NCBI RefSeq assembly: GCF_902635505.1
Contig: NC_045428.1
Coordinates: forward strand, 226,936,107 to 227,000,106
Source of the DNA: Sarcophilus harrisii
Taxonomy: Eukaryota > Chordata > Mammalia > Dasyuromorphia > Dasyuridae
DNA: 64,000 bases
Direction of reading: 5' to 3'
Below the pieces are notes generated by a model that saw only the letters and a list, made by a program, of their open reading frames with translations, searched no databases and had not been told where the DNA came from. Position numbers and translations under genes: made by a program. Shown in pieces: positions 52,806-63,469 of the stretch; positions within the stretch are counted from its first letter, which is position 1; every line of letters starts with the position of its first letter.

Positions 52806-53106
52806 ACAAGATCATTGGAACTAATCACATTCATCAGAATTGATTATCTTATAATATTGATGATGTTGTATACAATGATTTCCTGGCTCTGTTCACTTCA
52901 CATAGCATCAGTTCATGTAAGTCTCTCCCGGTCTCTCTGAAATCATCCTCCTGATCATTTCTTATGGAACAATAATATTCCATAACATTCATACATCATA
53001 ACTTATTCAGCCATCTCCCAACTAATGGGCATCCACTCAGTTTCCAATTCCTTGCCATTACAAAAAGGGCTGCCACAACCACTGCCACTATGTCTCAAGG
53101 TTTGTT
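52806..53106 (-). mobile_element. L1 ORF2 C-terminal fragment in inverted orientation
   Basis: Antisense 'ggctctgttcacttcacata', 'catcagttcatgtaagtctc', 'cttatggaacaataatattc', 'attcagccatctcccaacta'. It abuts the poly(A) of the plus-strand L1 at 52805, a tail-to-tail arrangement. Confidence 0.85.
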
Positions 53107-53308
53107 CAAGTTCATGTTTGTTATTTCCTCTGACACTATCCATCTTTCTCATTCTGTCCCCTTTTTCTTTTGCTTTCAATTTTTCCCAACATCAGGGTCT
53201 TTTCCAAGGAATGCTGTCTCATGTGGATGAAATATTTTAAGTTTCAGCTTCAGTATTTGACCTTCCAATGAATAGCCTGAATTAATTTCTTTAAAATTGA
53301 CTGATTTG

Positions 53309-54375
53309 CAAGTCATTCTCCAATTGATAAATGGTCAAAGGATATGAACAGACAATTCTCAGAAGAAGAAAGTGAAACTATTTCTAGCCATATGAAGAGA
53401 TGCTCCAAGTCATTATTAATCAGAGAAGTGCAAATTAAGACAACTCTGAGATATCACACATCTCTCAGATTGGCTAAAATGACAGGGAAAGATAATGTGG
53501 AATGTTGGAGGGGATGTGGGAAAACTGGGACACTGATACATTGTTGATGGAATTGTGAACACATCCAGCCATTCTGGAGAGCAATATGAAACTATGCTCA
53601 AAAAGTTATCAAACTGTGTATACCCTTTGATCCAGCAGTGTTACTACTGGGCTTATATCCCAAAGAAATCTTAAAGAAGGGAAAGGGATCTGTATGTGCA
53701 AGAATGTTTGTGGCAGCCCTGTTTGTAGTGGCCAGAAACTGGAAACTGAGTGGATGCCCATCAGTTGGAGAATGGCTGAATAAATTGTGGTATGTGAATG
53801 TTATGGAATATTATTGCTCTGTAAGAAATGACCAGCAGGATGATTTCAGAAAGGCCTGGAGAGACTTACACGAACTGATGCTGAGTGAAATGAGCAGGAC
53901 CAGGAGATCATTATATACTTCAACAATACTATATGATGATCAATTCTGATGGACCTGGCCATCCTCAGCAATGAGATGAACCAAATCAGTTCTAATAGAG
54001 CAGTAATGAATTGAACCAGCTACACCCAGCAAAAGAACTCTGGGAAATGAGTGTGGACCATTACAAAGAATTCCCAATTCCTCTATTTTTGTCCACCTGC
54101 ATTTTTATTTCCTTCACAGGCTAATTGTATACTATTTTAAAGTCCGATTCTTTTTGTACAGCAAAATAACTGTATGAACATGTATACATATGTTGTATTT
54201 AACTTATACTTTAACATATTTAACATGTATTGGTCAAGCTGCCATCTGGGGGCAGGGCTGGGGGGAAGGAGGGGAAAAATTGGAACAAAAGGTTTTGCAA
54301 TTGTCAATGCTGAAAAATTACCCATGCATATATCTTGTAAATAAAAAGCTATAATAATTTAAAAAAAACTTTAAA
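53309..54375 (+). mobile_element. L1 3' kilobase inserted in an RTE LINE
   Basis: Best-preserved L1 protein segment in the window. MNRQFSEEESETISSHMKRC, SKSLLIREVQIKTTLRYHTS, CWRGCGKTGTLIHCWWNC, IPFDPAVLLLGLYPKEILKK, ARMFVAALFVVARNWK and MEYYCSVRNDQQDDF parallel the ORF2 C-terminal domain of mammalian L1 residue for residue in many places. Then the complete 3' UTR ('cacagctaattg'-type region, 'tgccatctgggggcaggg', 'acccatgcatatatcttgta'). Flanks aaaattgactgatttg (53293-53308) and aaaattgactaatttg (54376-54391) differ at one base. 5'-truncated, and ORF2 is interrupted by a stop between the Cys-Trp-Arg and Ile-Pro-Phe blocks. Confidence 0.92.
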
Positions 54376-54429
54376 AAAAATTGACTAATTTGATCTCTTT
54401 GCTGTCCAAAAGACTTCTCTAATACTACA

Positions 54430-54839
54430 TCATCCAATCAGACGTGGTCTCTAACCTGTGGTTGGCTGGAGTTGAACAAAGCAGATTAGATATAGGAGAG
54501 AACAAAATTTTAATTTCAAATTGAGGGAAATAGTTTGCAAACAAGGGCATGTGTGCCAGAACTCTGTACCTAGTGGGGATTGGGGGCAGAAGGGAAAGAG
54601 TGAGGTTTGGGGCACTCAATATTTAAACCAATTATTTTATAGTGAGCTGTAGCCCTACAATGAGGGAACAATGTGACAAATTTGATTCATAGCAGAGCTT
54701 CATGAATGGAACATGGGTACGATAGGAACTTGTCCAAGCTCCAAGATGCTGGTGTAAATCAATTCTGGGAAAATCTCAGTACTCATCTGCTTGCTGGATC
54801 TTAGCTCTGGAAAACAGGATGTCCCCTAATATCTTGACA
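54430..54839 (-). mobile_element. Solo LTR inserted in an RTE LINE
   Basis: Minus-strand LTR of the family at 41303 and 48002; its 5' start tgtcaagatattagggg is at 54839. It separates two adjoining parts of the RTE element, with ctaca before it and ccaca after it as the likely short target duplication. About 410 bp, fossil. Confidence 0.8.
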
Positions 54840-54989
54840 GCCACAGTTCAAAAGTATTGATTTTGAAGCTCTGCTTTCCCAAATTTATTTTAGTCATTAA
54901 GAACTCCATTTACTAACTCCATTTATTAAGCTGATTCCACTAACTCCATTTAGTAATTTATTCCATTAACAAATATAATATTAATCCAT

Positions 54990-55565
54990 TAATTGATGCC
55001 CCTCAGTAGGGAATGGCTGATGTTATGATATATTGATGTAATGCAGTATTATTGTTCTATAAGAAATGATGAGCAAGATGATTTCAGAAAAGCCTGAAAG
55101 GACTTAAAAAGAACTGATGCTAAATTAAATGACTAGAACCAAGAGAACATTGTACACAGTAACAAGATTATGTGATGAGTAAATTCTGATGGATATGGCT
55201 CTTTTCAACAATGAGTTGATTGAAGGTAATTCCAATAGACTTGTATTGGAAGGAACCATCTGTATTCAGGGAGAGAACTATGGAGACTGAATGTGGATCA
55301 AAGCATAGTATTTTCATCTTTTTTGTAATTGCTTATTTACTTTTTATTTTTTCCTTTCTTGTCTTTTTTTTCCTTTTTAATCTGATTTTTTTGTGTGTGC
55401 AGCATGATGAATATGGAAATATGTTTAGAAGAAATGCACAGTGTTTGCTGTCTTGGGAAAGGGGAAGGAGGAAGAAGAGGTAGAATAGTCTGGAACACAA
55501 GGTTTTGGTGAAGGTGAGTGTTAAAAGCTGTCTTTATATGTATTTGGAAAAATAAAATACCACTT
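54990..55565 (+). mobile_element. L1 3' end
   Basis: 'gtattattgttctataagaa', 'gatgatttcagaaaagcctg', 'agaacattgtacacagtaac', 'gagagaactatggagactga', 'atgtatttggaaaaataaaa'. It is followed by three 'taactccatt' type repeats, also present before it (54905-54960). Confidence 0.85.
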
Positions 55566-55799
55566 AAGTAATTTAACCCATTCACTAACTCCATTCATCT
55601 CAAAAATTTTTTTGTGCCTTGACATTTTTTTTAATATAACTGTATTTTGTTCTTGTTTGTTCACTTTTTATGAAGTATTTTTCATGTATCCACACTATCT
55701 CTTTAGATGGTAAGCCCCTGGATATTTTTTATCCTTCCACCACACCCAGTATGATGCTCAGTATATGGCATAGATTTGACAAATACCTCATTATACCTT

Positions 55800-55975
55800 A
55801 GGATCATAGAGTTAAAGCTGGAAAGAATTCAAAGGTTGTCTAGTCCTGCCCTCTTTTTATGGGAGATTGAACAACTTGGCCAAAGTTACAAGGTAATTAA
55901 GTGGCAGAACTAGAATTCCGACCAAAGTTCTGTGATTTCAGATCCAGTATCCTTTCTTTTCACTGTACAAATTGA
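55800..55975 (-). mobile_element. MIR-like SINE
   Basis: 'aggatcatagagttaaagct', 'ttgtctagtcctgccctctt', 'aattaagtggcagaactaga', 'atccagtatcctttcttttc'. Confidence 0.65.
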
Positions 55976-56069
55976 CTTCAGTGAAATAGATCTTCTTTGA
56001 TTGTAGGACTGATTCTTGAGGTATCAACCAAATACTAAAAGCAAGAAAACAGGTACTCATGGAACATTA

Positions 56070-56257
56070 TTTTTGGGAGCGACCTTTTAGAGTTCATCTG
56101 GTTAAACTCTCTCATTTTACAATGAGGAAATTGAGGCAAATGGAGGTGAAATGGCATGCCCAGAGTCACATGGTTAAAAGTTTTTGAAGCTGTATTTAAA
56201 CTCAAGGATTCCTAATTCCAGGCCCATTGCTCTATCATCTGGACCACATAGCTGCTC
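56070..56257 (-). mobile_element. MIR-like SINE
   Basis: 'tcattttacaatgaggaaat', 'gcccagagtcacatggttaa', 'gctctatcatctggaccaca'. It lies directly before the young SINE at 56294. Confidence 0.7.
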
Positions 56258-56293
56258 ATAGCACAATATTCCTTGTGAACAAGTATATCTTTG

Positions 56294-56442
56294 AGGGGTA
56301 GCTAGATGGTGCAGTGGATAATACACTGGTCCTGGATTCAAGAGGATCTGAGTTCAAATCTATTCTCAGATACTTACCACTTCCTAGCTGTGTGACCCTG
56401 GGCAAGTCCCTTAACCCCAATTGCCTCAATGAAAAAGAAAAA
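56294..56442 (+). mobile_element. Young CORE-SINE with perfect 16-bp target-site duplication
   Basis: 'agctagatggtgcagtggat', 'ctgagttcaaatctattctc', 'tagctgtgtgaccctgggca', 'ttaaccccaattgcctcaat', A-rich tail. Flanked by identical aacaagtatatctttg at 56278-56293 and 56443-56458. Confidence 0.95.
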
Positions 56443-56574
56443 AACAAGTATATCTTTGTCTCCTTAGCTGGCCTAGTTCATCAGGCCCGCAACAAGGAAA
56501 AAAAGCCCTTTGCTTGGAGTTGTAAGTCCTAAGTTAAGAGTTCTGTCTTGGTTACTTACTAGCTTTATGATTCT

Positions 56575-56855
56575 GTTTGGTTTTTTTTGAATAATATTTA
56601 TTTTTTCCCAATTGCATGTAAAAACAATGAACATTTAAAAAAAATTTGAATTTCAAACTCTCTCCTTTCCTCTTTTTTTCCCACTTCCTAAGATAGTAAG
56701 CAATTTGATATACCTTATACAAACACAATCATGCAAAACATTTCCATATTAGTCATGTTGTAAAAGAAGATACATATCAAAAGAAAATAAAGTAGAAAAA
56801 TAGTATGCTTCAGTCTGTATTCAGACTCCATCATTTCTTTCTCTGGAGTTACATA
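56575..56855 (-). mobile_element. L1 3' UTR
   Basis: 'ttttcccaattgcatgtaaa', 'cctaagatagtaagcaattt', 'aatagtatgcttcagtctgt' in antisense order. Confidence 0.75.
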
Positions 56856-56919
56856 GTACTTTTCTTCCTTCCTTCCTTAGTTCATTCCTTCCTTTTTTTC
56901 TTTCTTTTTGTTCCTGGGT

Positions 56920-57300
56920 ATTTTTTTTTCAAATACAGGTAAAGATAGCTTTCAACATTCATTTTTGTAAGATTTTGTGTTCTATATTTTTCCTCCCTCC
57001 TTTTCTTACCTCCCTCTTCCCCAAAAGAGCAAGCAATCTGATACAAGTTATACATGTAGAATCCTTTTAAATATATTTCCATTTTTGTCATATTGTGGAA
57101 GAAAAATTAGAAAAAGGGGAAAAAAACATGAAAAAGAAAAGGCAAACAAATAAACAAACAAAAAAAGGTGAAAATACTATACTTGAGTCACATTTATTCT
57201 CTACAATTATCTCTCTGGAAGGAGATGGCATTTTCCAATAGACAGCATTTTTCATTATGAGTATTTTATAATTGTCTTGGATCATTGTATTGCTGAGAAT
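56920..57300 (-). mobile_element. L1 3' UTR, second copy in tandem
   Basis: 'aggtaaagatagctttcaac', 'agagcaagcaatctgataca', 'gtcatattgtggaagaaaaa', 'gtgaaaatactatacttgag', 'ttggatcattgtattgctga'. Same orientation as the copy at 56575-56855; both cover the same part of the element, so they are separate insertions. Confidence 0.8.
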
Positions 57301-57384
57301 TAGCTATGTGACTGGGCAAGTCTCCTTTACCATTTGGGAAGGCCATAGATTTGAAAATGGAAGGAGTTATGTAGGTTAATAATA

Positions 57385-57485
57385 GGATCCTAGAAGTTAC
57401 CTCAGAGGGCATCTCATTCAACTCTCTCATTTTCTACGTGACAAAGCTGAGACCCAGAGAGATTAATTGTTTTGTCCAAGGACTT
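57385..57485 (-). mobile_element. MIR-like SINE fragment
   Basis: 'ggatcctagaagttacctca', 'caactctctcattttctacg', 'tgagacccagagagattaat'. Confidence 0.55.
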
Positions 57486-58039
57486 TTGTCCAAGTCCTTA
57501 TGATTTGCATAGTTTTTCATTAGATAAATATTCGATTGAAGGTGGATGGGCTTCTGATACCAGAAGTGAGATGAAGGCTTTCATACCCAAGTAAAAGTTC
57601 TGTGGAGAGTTATGAATATTTGTATTTATGTAGCCTATTTTATCTGTGATATCAAGATGTCTTTACAGAAATGCTTTGAGTTTATGGGAGGTGGCAATTA
57701 AACAATCAAAGAAGTTGGCTACTAGGAAAGGAATGCTATTGTTAGCATCATTTTCTTATATCTAGGAACTTGATGTCTCTCTTCCTCAACCATGCCCTTA
57801 CTAGGTATATATGGGTGATAAATGGCCTAAGGGAGCTCCAGAGAAAATATAAACAGAGAGGGGAAGTAGCAGAAATTGTTCAGTGAAAGGGACATTAAAG
57901 TGGACTTTGGACACTGGGTCTTGGCTGACTTCCTGCATGGATTAGGGCCAATAATTTAATTTCTCTCTGATTCTATTTCTCTGTAAAATAGTCAAGTCTA
58001 GTACTGTGCTAACTAAGCATTAGGGATACCAAAAAAAAC

Positions 58040-58900
58040 CCCCCAAAAGGTTGTATCCCAAAGGATCTCACAATAAAATGGAGAAACAGCATGTAAACAA
58101 CTGTGCTGAGCTGAATAAATAGATCTAAGAATATCCACATAGAAATAATAATTGAATACATGGGAGCTGATGAGATCACTAAATGAAATAGTATAGTGGG
58201 TTTAAGAGAGAGTCTTGGTAGACAGCTACTGTTAGCAGGTAGGTTCTGAATGAAGACCCAGCAAAGGATGCTGAAAAGAAGCAATCAGACAGTTAGGAGG
58301 AGAACCAGAAGAGAACACAATAATGAAAACTTAGATAAAAGGGTGTATTAAGAGGAAGAGAGCCATTGACAATGTCAAAGGCTGCAAAGGTCAAAAAGGA
58401 TGAAAAAGACCATTATATTTGGCGATTAAGAGATTATTGGTAAATTTCAAGAGAATAATTTTAGTTGAATGATGAGGTTAGAAATCAGAGTTAAGATTAG
58501 AGAGAAAGGGAAGAAGAGGAATCAATTGTAGACAATCCTCTCAAAAAATTTATTCACAAAAGGGAGAAGAGGTATAGGAGGGTGAAGGAAGGATGGATGG
58601 ATGAATCAAGGGAGAGTTTTTTGAGGATAGGAGAAACAAGAACATATTTGTAGGTGGCAGAGAAAAAACCAGTAGAGAGGAAAAGATAGGAATGATAGAA
58701 ATAGTAATCTGCTGAGGATGTTGAAATGATATGGAATCATTTAAGCATGTAGAGGGGTTTACTTTGGCAAAGAGAATGAATCTCTCTTTATGTGAGATAA
58801 GAGTAAAGGAGGAGCAGCACCAGAAGGTATTTTAGTGATATGAAGTGAGGAGGAAGGAAGAACAGGGAGCTCTCTGTAAATGGCCTTGGCTAATTAAGAA
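58040..58900 (-). mobile_element. LINE-2 reverse-transcriptase region
   Basis: Antisense L2: 'ggagctgatgagatcactaa', 'agacccagcaaaggatgctg', 'cattgacaatgtcaaaggct', 'tggcgattaagagattattg', 'gttgaatgatgaggttagaa', 'catgtagaggggtttacttt'. It covers the part of ORF2 upstream of the copy at 7945-8690. Old. Confidence 0.8.
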
Positions 58901-58984
58901 TAGCTTACTAAATGGTTCTCAACTGATAAACCTGAGGGCATACACATTAACAGGTGCTCAAATCAATGACATCACAAATATTTT

Positions 58985-59175
58985 AGTTTGCAAATATTTT
59001 CTCACAACAACTCACATGAAATAAATGCTATTATTATCCCTATTTTATAGGTGAAGAAAAGAGGAAAGAAGAAAATTCCTTGTCCAGGATCACAAAGTGT
59101 CTGAGACCAGATTCGAATTCAGGTCCTCCTGGTCCCAGGTCTGGCACTCTATCCACTGTAATACTTAGCTATCTT
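58985..59175 (-). mobile_element. CORE-SINE/MIR-like
   Basis: 'atgctattattatccctatt', 'tgtccaggatcacaaagtgt', 'cgaattcaggtcctcctggt', 'actctatccactgtaatact'. Confidence 0.8.
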
Positions 59176-59329
59176 TTATCTCTAGTTGAGATCGAAAAAG
59201 GTGGTAGGTAGGTCAAAGAAAAATTTCTTGGGTACCTTGCTAATAAATTCCTGTATTCAACAATAGAAATGATATGAGCATGTAATTTAAAAAAATTTTT
59301 TTAAAATTCATTTGATTAGTTCCCTTAAG

Positions 59330-59516
59330 CAGGGGTCCTCAAATTACGTGGGCCAGATGTGGCAGCTGAGGAAAATTATCCCCCTCACCCAGGGCTTTGA
59401 AATTTCTTTATTTAAAGGCCCACAAAGCAAAGTTTTTGTTTTTACTATAGTCCGGCCCTTCAACAGTCTGAGGAACAGTGAACTGGCTCCCTATTTAAAA
59501 AGTTTGAGGATCCCTG
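59330..59516. mobile_element. Short hAT-type non-autonomous DNA transposon (OposCharlie-like)
   Basis: Terminal inverted repeats: left caggggtcctcaaattac, right (complement) cagggatcctcaaacttt. Interior shows 'acagtctgaggaacagtgaa' and 'ggctccctatttaaaaagt', known from marsupial and other hAT MITEs (OC1-type, from memory). 187 bp; no transposase. An 8-bp target duplication is not evident, so the insertion is old. Confidence 0.75.
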
Positions 59517-59519
59517 CTA

Positions 59520-60520
59520 GTATGACTTAGATGTGAATTGATTTTTTAAAATATGGAGACCTTATGCATCTAGTAATTATAGGTCTTTCTGACCATTATA
59601 CATATAAACACTTAAGACATATCTTTCTTTCCATTAGGAATCCAAAATAGAAATGGGAACAAATACCTTTTGGAACTAATATTCTTGAATCCCCAAAGAT
59701 TCTTCAGTTGCTCAATAGCGTTATATGGCATGAATGAGACTATGAAAAATGAATCTTCATGCAAAGTTTTTTCATGCAAAATCACACCAGAGTTCAATGC
59801 ATTCAATGCTGATCAAGTATCATTAATTAATTAATTTAATAAGAATTATACAGTTTTGAGCACTGAGCAGACGGCCTCTTAGAAATTCATCCATGTCGTC
59901 TGTTCAATTCAACCTGCTTCAGTTCCTTTTATCACGCTAGGAAAACCGTTTCTGAGGTCTTATGTTGGTTAATAAGTGAGAGGAAATTTTTCCTTCTATC
60001 CCTACATTTATTTCCCAGGTAGTAAGTGAAAAAGATGGAAATAGGGCCAAATTTGCATTATCCTCTCTATGCCTGAGAGAGGCAAATATCCTCCTTCCAA
60101 GATCTCTTGCATATAAAGGGAAGAAGGGAGATGATGTGAACAGACTTTTAAAAAATCTGTTGGTCCTGTTCTCCTAATCATATAATTTCTAAAATTGGTT
60201 GATTAATAATTCTTACATCATCACCCCAGGAGAATTCTGCTTCATACTTAATGTGTTCTATACACTGATGAGAACATCTGTTGGATGATCATTCTTCACC
60301 ATTGATGAAATATAATGTCTTCTAAAGCAATATTTGCCCACTTGGATATTGCTTCTAAAAGGCCCAATTTCTCATGTCTTTTTAAAGGAAAAAAAAGGCA
60401 TGCTTTATTTTTTTTTTCTGTGATAAGAAATACTTGTAATTATCAGATGAATAAGGCCACCATGTAGAAAAATAGTTCACAATTATATTGTATTTTAAAA
60501 TTTGTGAAGTGTTTCCCATT
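59520..60520. other. No recognisable gene or repeat
   Basis: AT-rich; a 65-codon minus frame at 59806-59612 has no recognised family. Unique-looking sequence. Confidence 0.35.
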
Positions 60521-60524
60521 TAGT

Positions 60525-60860
60525 CATAGACTTAGAAGTGGTAGTGAATGTCATATAGTCTAAACCTCATTTAATACATGAAAAAATTGATGCCCAGAGG
60601 AATTAAATGACTTGTTTAAAATCAACAGATTACGACATGATAGAAACGAGGTCCTTGACTACCTGCCATCTAGGGGAGAGGGTGGGGGGAAGGAAGGAAA
60701 AATTTGGAACAGAAAGTTTTGCAAGGGTCAATGTTGAAAAATTACCCATGCATATATTTTGTAAATAAAAAGCTTTAATAAAATGAAATGCAACAATCAA
60801 AAAAATTAGGTCCTTGAACATCAAATCCAGGACTTTTTCCCATTGTCTCATGCTTTTGAT
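60525..60860 (-). mobile_element. Old MIR-like SINE split by an L1
   Basis: Before the L1: 'tcatatagtctaaacctcat', 'tgatgcccagaggaattaaa'. After it (60818-60860): 'catcaaatccaggacttttt', 'cccattgtctcatgctt', which is the expected SINE head. Confidence 0.6.
60659..60807 (+). mobile_element. 149-bp L1 3' end inserted in a SINE
   Basis: 'ctacctgccatctaggggag', 'aaaattacccatgcatatat', 'tttgtaaataaaaagcttta'. Flanking aggtccttga at 60649-60658 and 60808-60817 is identical over 10 bases. Confidence 0.9.
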
Positions 60861-60909
60861 TCTCACAATAATCCTGCCTTTAGTTCACCATCTTGACTCT
60901 GCCTCTTCT

Positions 60910-61065
60910 TACAATCATCCTGGAACATAGATGCAATTATTATCTAAATTTTTACAGATGTGGAAACTGAGGTTCAGGAGATTTACCCAGTGCTACACAA
61001 TAAGCAAGTGCTATTTGGAGATATAGGTCTTCCTTAGTCCAGGTCCAGCACTACATGCTGGAATT
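60910..61065 (-). mobile_element. MIR-like SINE
   Basis: 'attattatctaaatttttac', 'gatgtggaaactgaggttca', 'atataggtcttccttagtcc'. Confidence 0.6.
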
Positions 61066-61104
61066 GCTTCCATATATGTTTTGTATACTTTGACTTACAA
61101 ATGT

Positions 61105-61350
61105 GTTGAGCAACTAGATGGCCTAGAAGATAGGTCCTGGAATGATTCAGGAAGACCTGAATTCAAATGTGATTCAGATACTTAGAAACTGTGTATCCCT
61201 GGGCAAGTCACTCAATCTTGTTTGCCTCTGTTTCCGCACCCATAAAATGAATTGGGAAAGGAAATGGCAAGCCAATTCATTATCTTTGCCAAGAAAACCT
61301 CAAATGGGATCAAGAAGAATTGGGCAGAACTCAACATTGTTATCATATAA
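61105..61350 (+). mobile_element. SINE with RTE-type tail
   Basis: 'gagcaactagatggcctaga', 'ggaagacctgaattcaaatg', 'ccctgggcaagtcactcaat', 'tttgccaagaaaacctcaaa', 'agaattgggcagaactcaac'. Confidence 0.85.
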
Positions 61351-61354
61351 GAGA

Positions 61355-62600
61355 TTTAAAAAAAAAAAAAAAACAGAGGCAGTTATTGCAAGAGTTAATT
61401 TATATGGTTTTTCTTTTCATTCTCCCCTTATTGCTTTCTTGTGAGTGACTGGTGAGAAGTGATTTTTCTGAAAAGCTCCATGGAGATTTTCAGTGAATAA
61501 AACAGAGTAGAGAATGTAGCATTTTCCTGTCCTTCTCCAAGGAAAAAGTTTTCCTGGTGTCAGATTAGTATTATTCATATTCTTTGATTTGGCACAGACT
61601 TAAACATTATACTGAGCTGTGGAATTTCCCTGAGTAGAAAGAGAAATTATTAGTATAAACTCATATGCATGTGTGTATATATCCATGTCAGCACATAAGC
61701 GCTTCTTTTTCTCTAGCATTCCTCTGGATGCTAATAAAATATATGTGGTGGGGAATTCCAACAGGCATCTCTTTTGCCTGAAAATATTGGCAGTGACTTG
61801 AGGTGCAAATGGCTCATGATAGAAATGCCTCATTTAATTCACATTAGATTTCTTCCAGTTTCCATTTCAGAAATGAATGCATCGATGCTTGAATTCTGGA
61901 CATGAAACAGGTGCCATGTGCATTCCAAATTGGCATTTACACTATTCTTTTCTTCCAAGAAGCTCAAAATAAAGTGTATTTTTTTTTTTTTTTGGTTACA
62001 AAAAAGATGAGAGTGTGAATGAATACAGTTGGAGTTTGACAAGATAACCAGAACTATTCCAGAAGGAAAGTGACAAAGGACACTCACTAAGACTGTGATA
62101 TCTTCTACACAGACCATCCAAAAGAATTAGTGGTTTTCAGTTATAAAATTCATTTACAGCTTGAAATTGCACTAAGACTTTGGGGACACCCCAAATTTTG
62201 ATGAATGTGTGATCTCATCCATTCAATACAAATTGACATCCATCCATGCTTTCTCACTGTATATGACTTACTCATGAACTTCAGTAAATCTTCCCCAAGA
62301 CACAAGATTCAATATTCTGAGGATCTTTGTCAAGAAATTTTGAAATTGCATTGGAGCACATAATTCTGTTCTTTCTCCAATGACATGACCAATCATCCCA
62401 AATCTTCTGGTCTAAAAAAGAGGTTTTTAATCCAGGGTCCATGAATTTATTTTAAAAAATAGTTTAATAACTATTTCAATCTGATTGATTTCCTTTGTAA
62501 TCTATCTGTTTTATGCATGAAAACATTATTCTGAAAAGGGATTCATAGGCTTTACCAGACTGCCAAAGGAGTCCACACAGAAAAAAAAAGATTAAGAACA
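61355..62600. other. No recognisable gene or repeat
   Basis: Poly(A) at 61358-61373 and poly(T) at 61979-61994. Two minus frames (61833-61600, 62117-61839) have no recognised family. Confidence 0.35.
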
Positions 62601-62612
62601 TCTGACCTAGAA

Positions 62613-62914
62613 CTGAGTGTAAATCACAGCATAGTATTTTCACTTTTTTGTTGTTGTTTGCTTGCATTTTGTTTTCTTTCTCATTTTTTCCTTTTTGATC
62701 TGATATTTCTTGTGCAGCATAATTATAGAAATATATGTAGAAGAATTGCACGTGTTTAGCATATCAATATGTTAAATTGCCATCTAAGGGAGGGAGTAAA
62801 GGGAAGGAAGGGAAAAAATTTGGAATACAAGGTTTTGCAAAGGTGAATGTTGAAAATTTCTCACAATTTTTTTTAAAAGAAAAAGCTTTAATAAAAAAAA
62901 AGAAAAAAAGAATC
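62613..62914 (+). mobile_element. L1 3' end
   Basis: 'ttttgatctgatatttcttg', 'tgcagcataattatagaaat', 'aatttggaatacaaggtttt', 'gcaaaggtgaatgttgaaaa', 'aaaagctttaataaaaaaaa'. Flanks tctgacctagaa (62601-62612) and tctgatctagaa (62915-62926) differ at one base. Confidence 0.88.
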
Positions 62915-62929
62915 TCTGATCTAGAAGGT

Positions 62930-63350
62930 GATATACTTTATCCCATTTCTCTTGTCTAATCCCTCCCTGATAACAGAAGGCTGATTATCCACATTGATTG
63001 TGTACTTCTTTATTCATTGCCATATTTTTAATTCTTCAGATAGCCCATGACTTGCAGAACTGACCGAAGAATGTTTGTTGATGCTAAAGTGACAGGGCTT
63101 TGGAATCATTAAAAGTCCTACACAATTTCCCAAATACAATATAATCCACTCTACTCCATTTATTGTTATGGACTTATTGAGGTTATAGAGTGCAGTGTAG
63201 GCTCTTCCCATACCAAGCCACCACAATGATGGGGTTAACCACCAAAAGCTGAGGTATGGGGTGACACCCCAAAAATATATTGCTATGAGCCAGTGTCATA
63301 AGTTGTCTCAAATTATTTGGAAACTTCCAAATCTGGCCTGCCACTTATTT
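62930..63350. other. No recognisable gene or repeat
   Basis: Unique-looking sequence with no gene-like frame. Confidence 0.35.
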
Positions 63351-63354
63351 AATT

Positions 63355-63461
63355 ATTTATTGTTTGCAAGGCAATTGGGGTTATATGACTTGCTTACGGA
63401 TCACACAGTAAGTGTTAAATGTTTGAGGCCAGATTTCTGACTCCAACCATCTAGCTGCCCC
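63355..63461 (-). mobile_element. CORE-SINE, shortened
   Basis: 'caaggcaattggggttatat', 'acggatcacacagtaagtgt', 'tttgaggccagatttctgac', 'caaccatctagctgcccc'. Confidence 0.8.
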
Positions 63462-63469
63462 AACTTGTT

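Larger units (their letters stand above)
53125..54895 (-). mobile_element. RTE/BovB-like LINE ORF2 end, split twice
   Basis: Three collinear pieces: 53125-53308 ('aacatcagggtcttttccaa', 'ttcagcttcagtatttgacc', 'aatgaatagcctgaattaat'), 54376-54429 ('ttgatctctttgctgtccaa', 'aagacttctctaatactaca') and 54840-54895 ('ccacagttcaaaagtattga'). Together they follow the order of the BovB/RTE ORF2 C-terminal region read antisense. The gaps are an L1 (53309-54375) and a solo LTR (54430-54839). Confidence 0.8.

Noticed and set aside
53638-53949. 103-codon open frame that looks like a conserved protein (ARMFVAALFVVARNWK..)
   Set aside because: This is the C-terminal end of L1 ORF2, not a host gene; the copy is 5'-truncated and flanked by a target duplication.
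59330-59516. 72-codon frame across this region as a small protein
   Set aside because: The frame spans the hAT MITE, including its inverted repeats.
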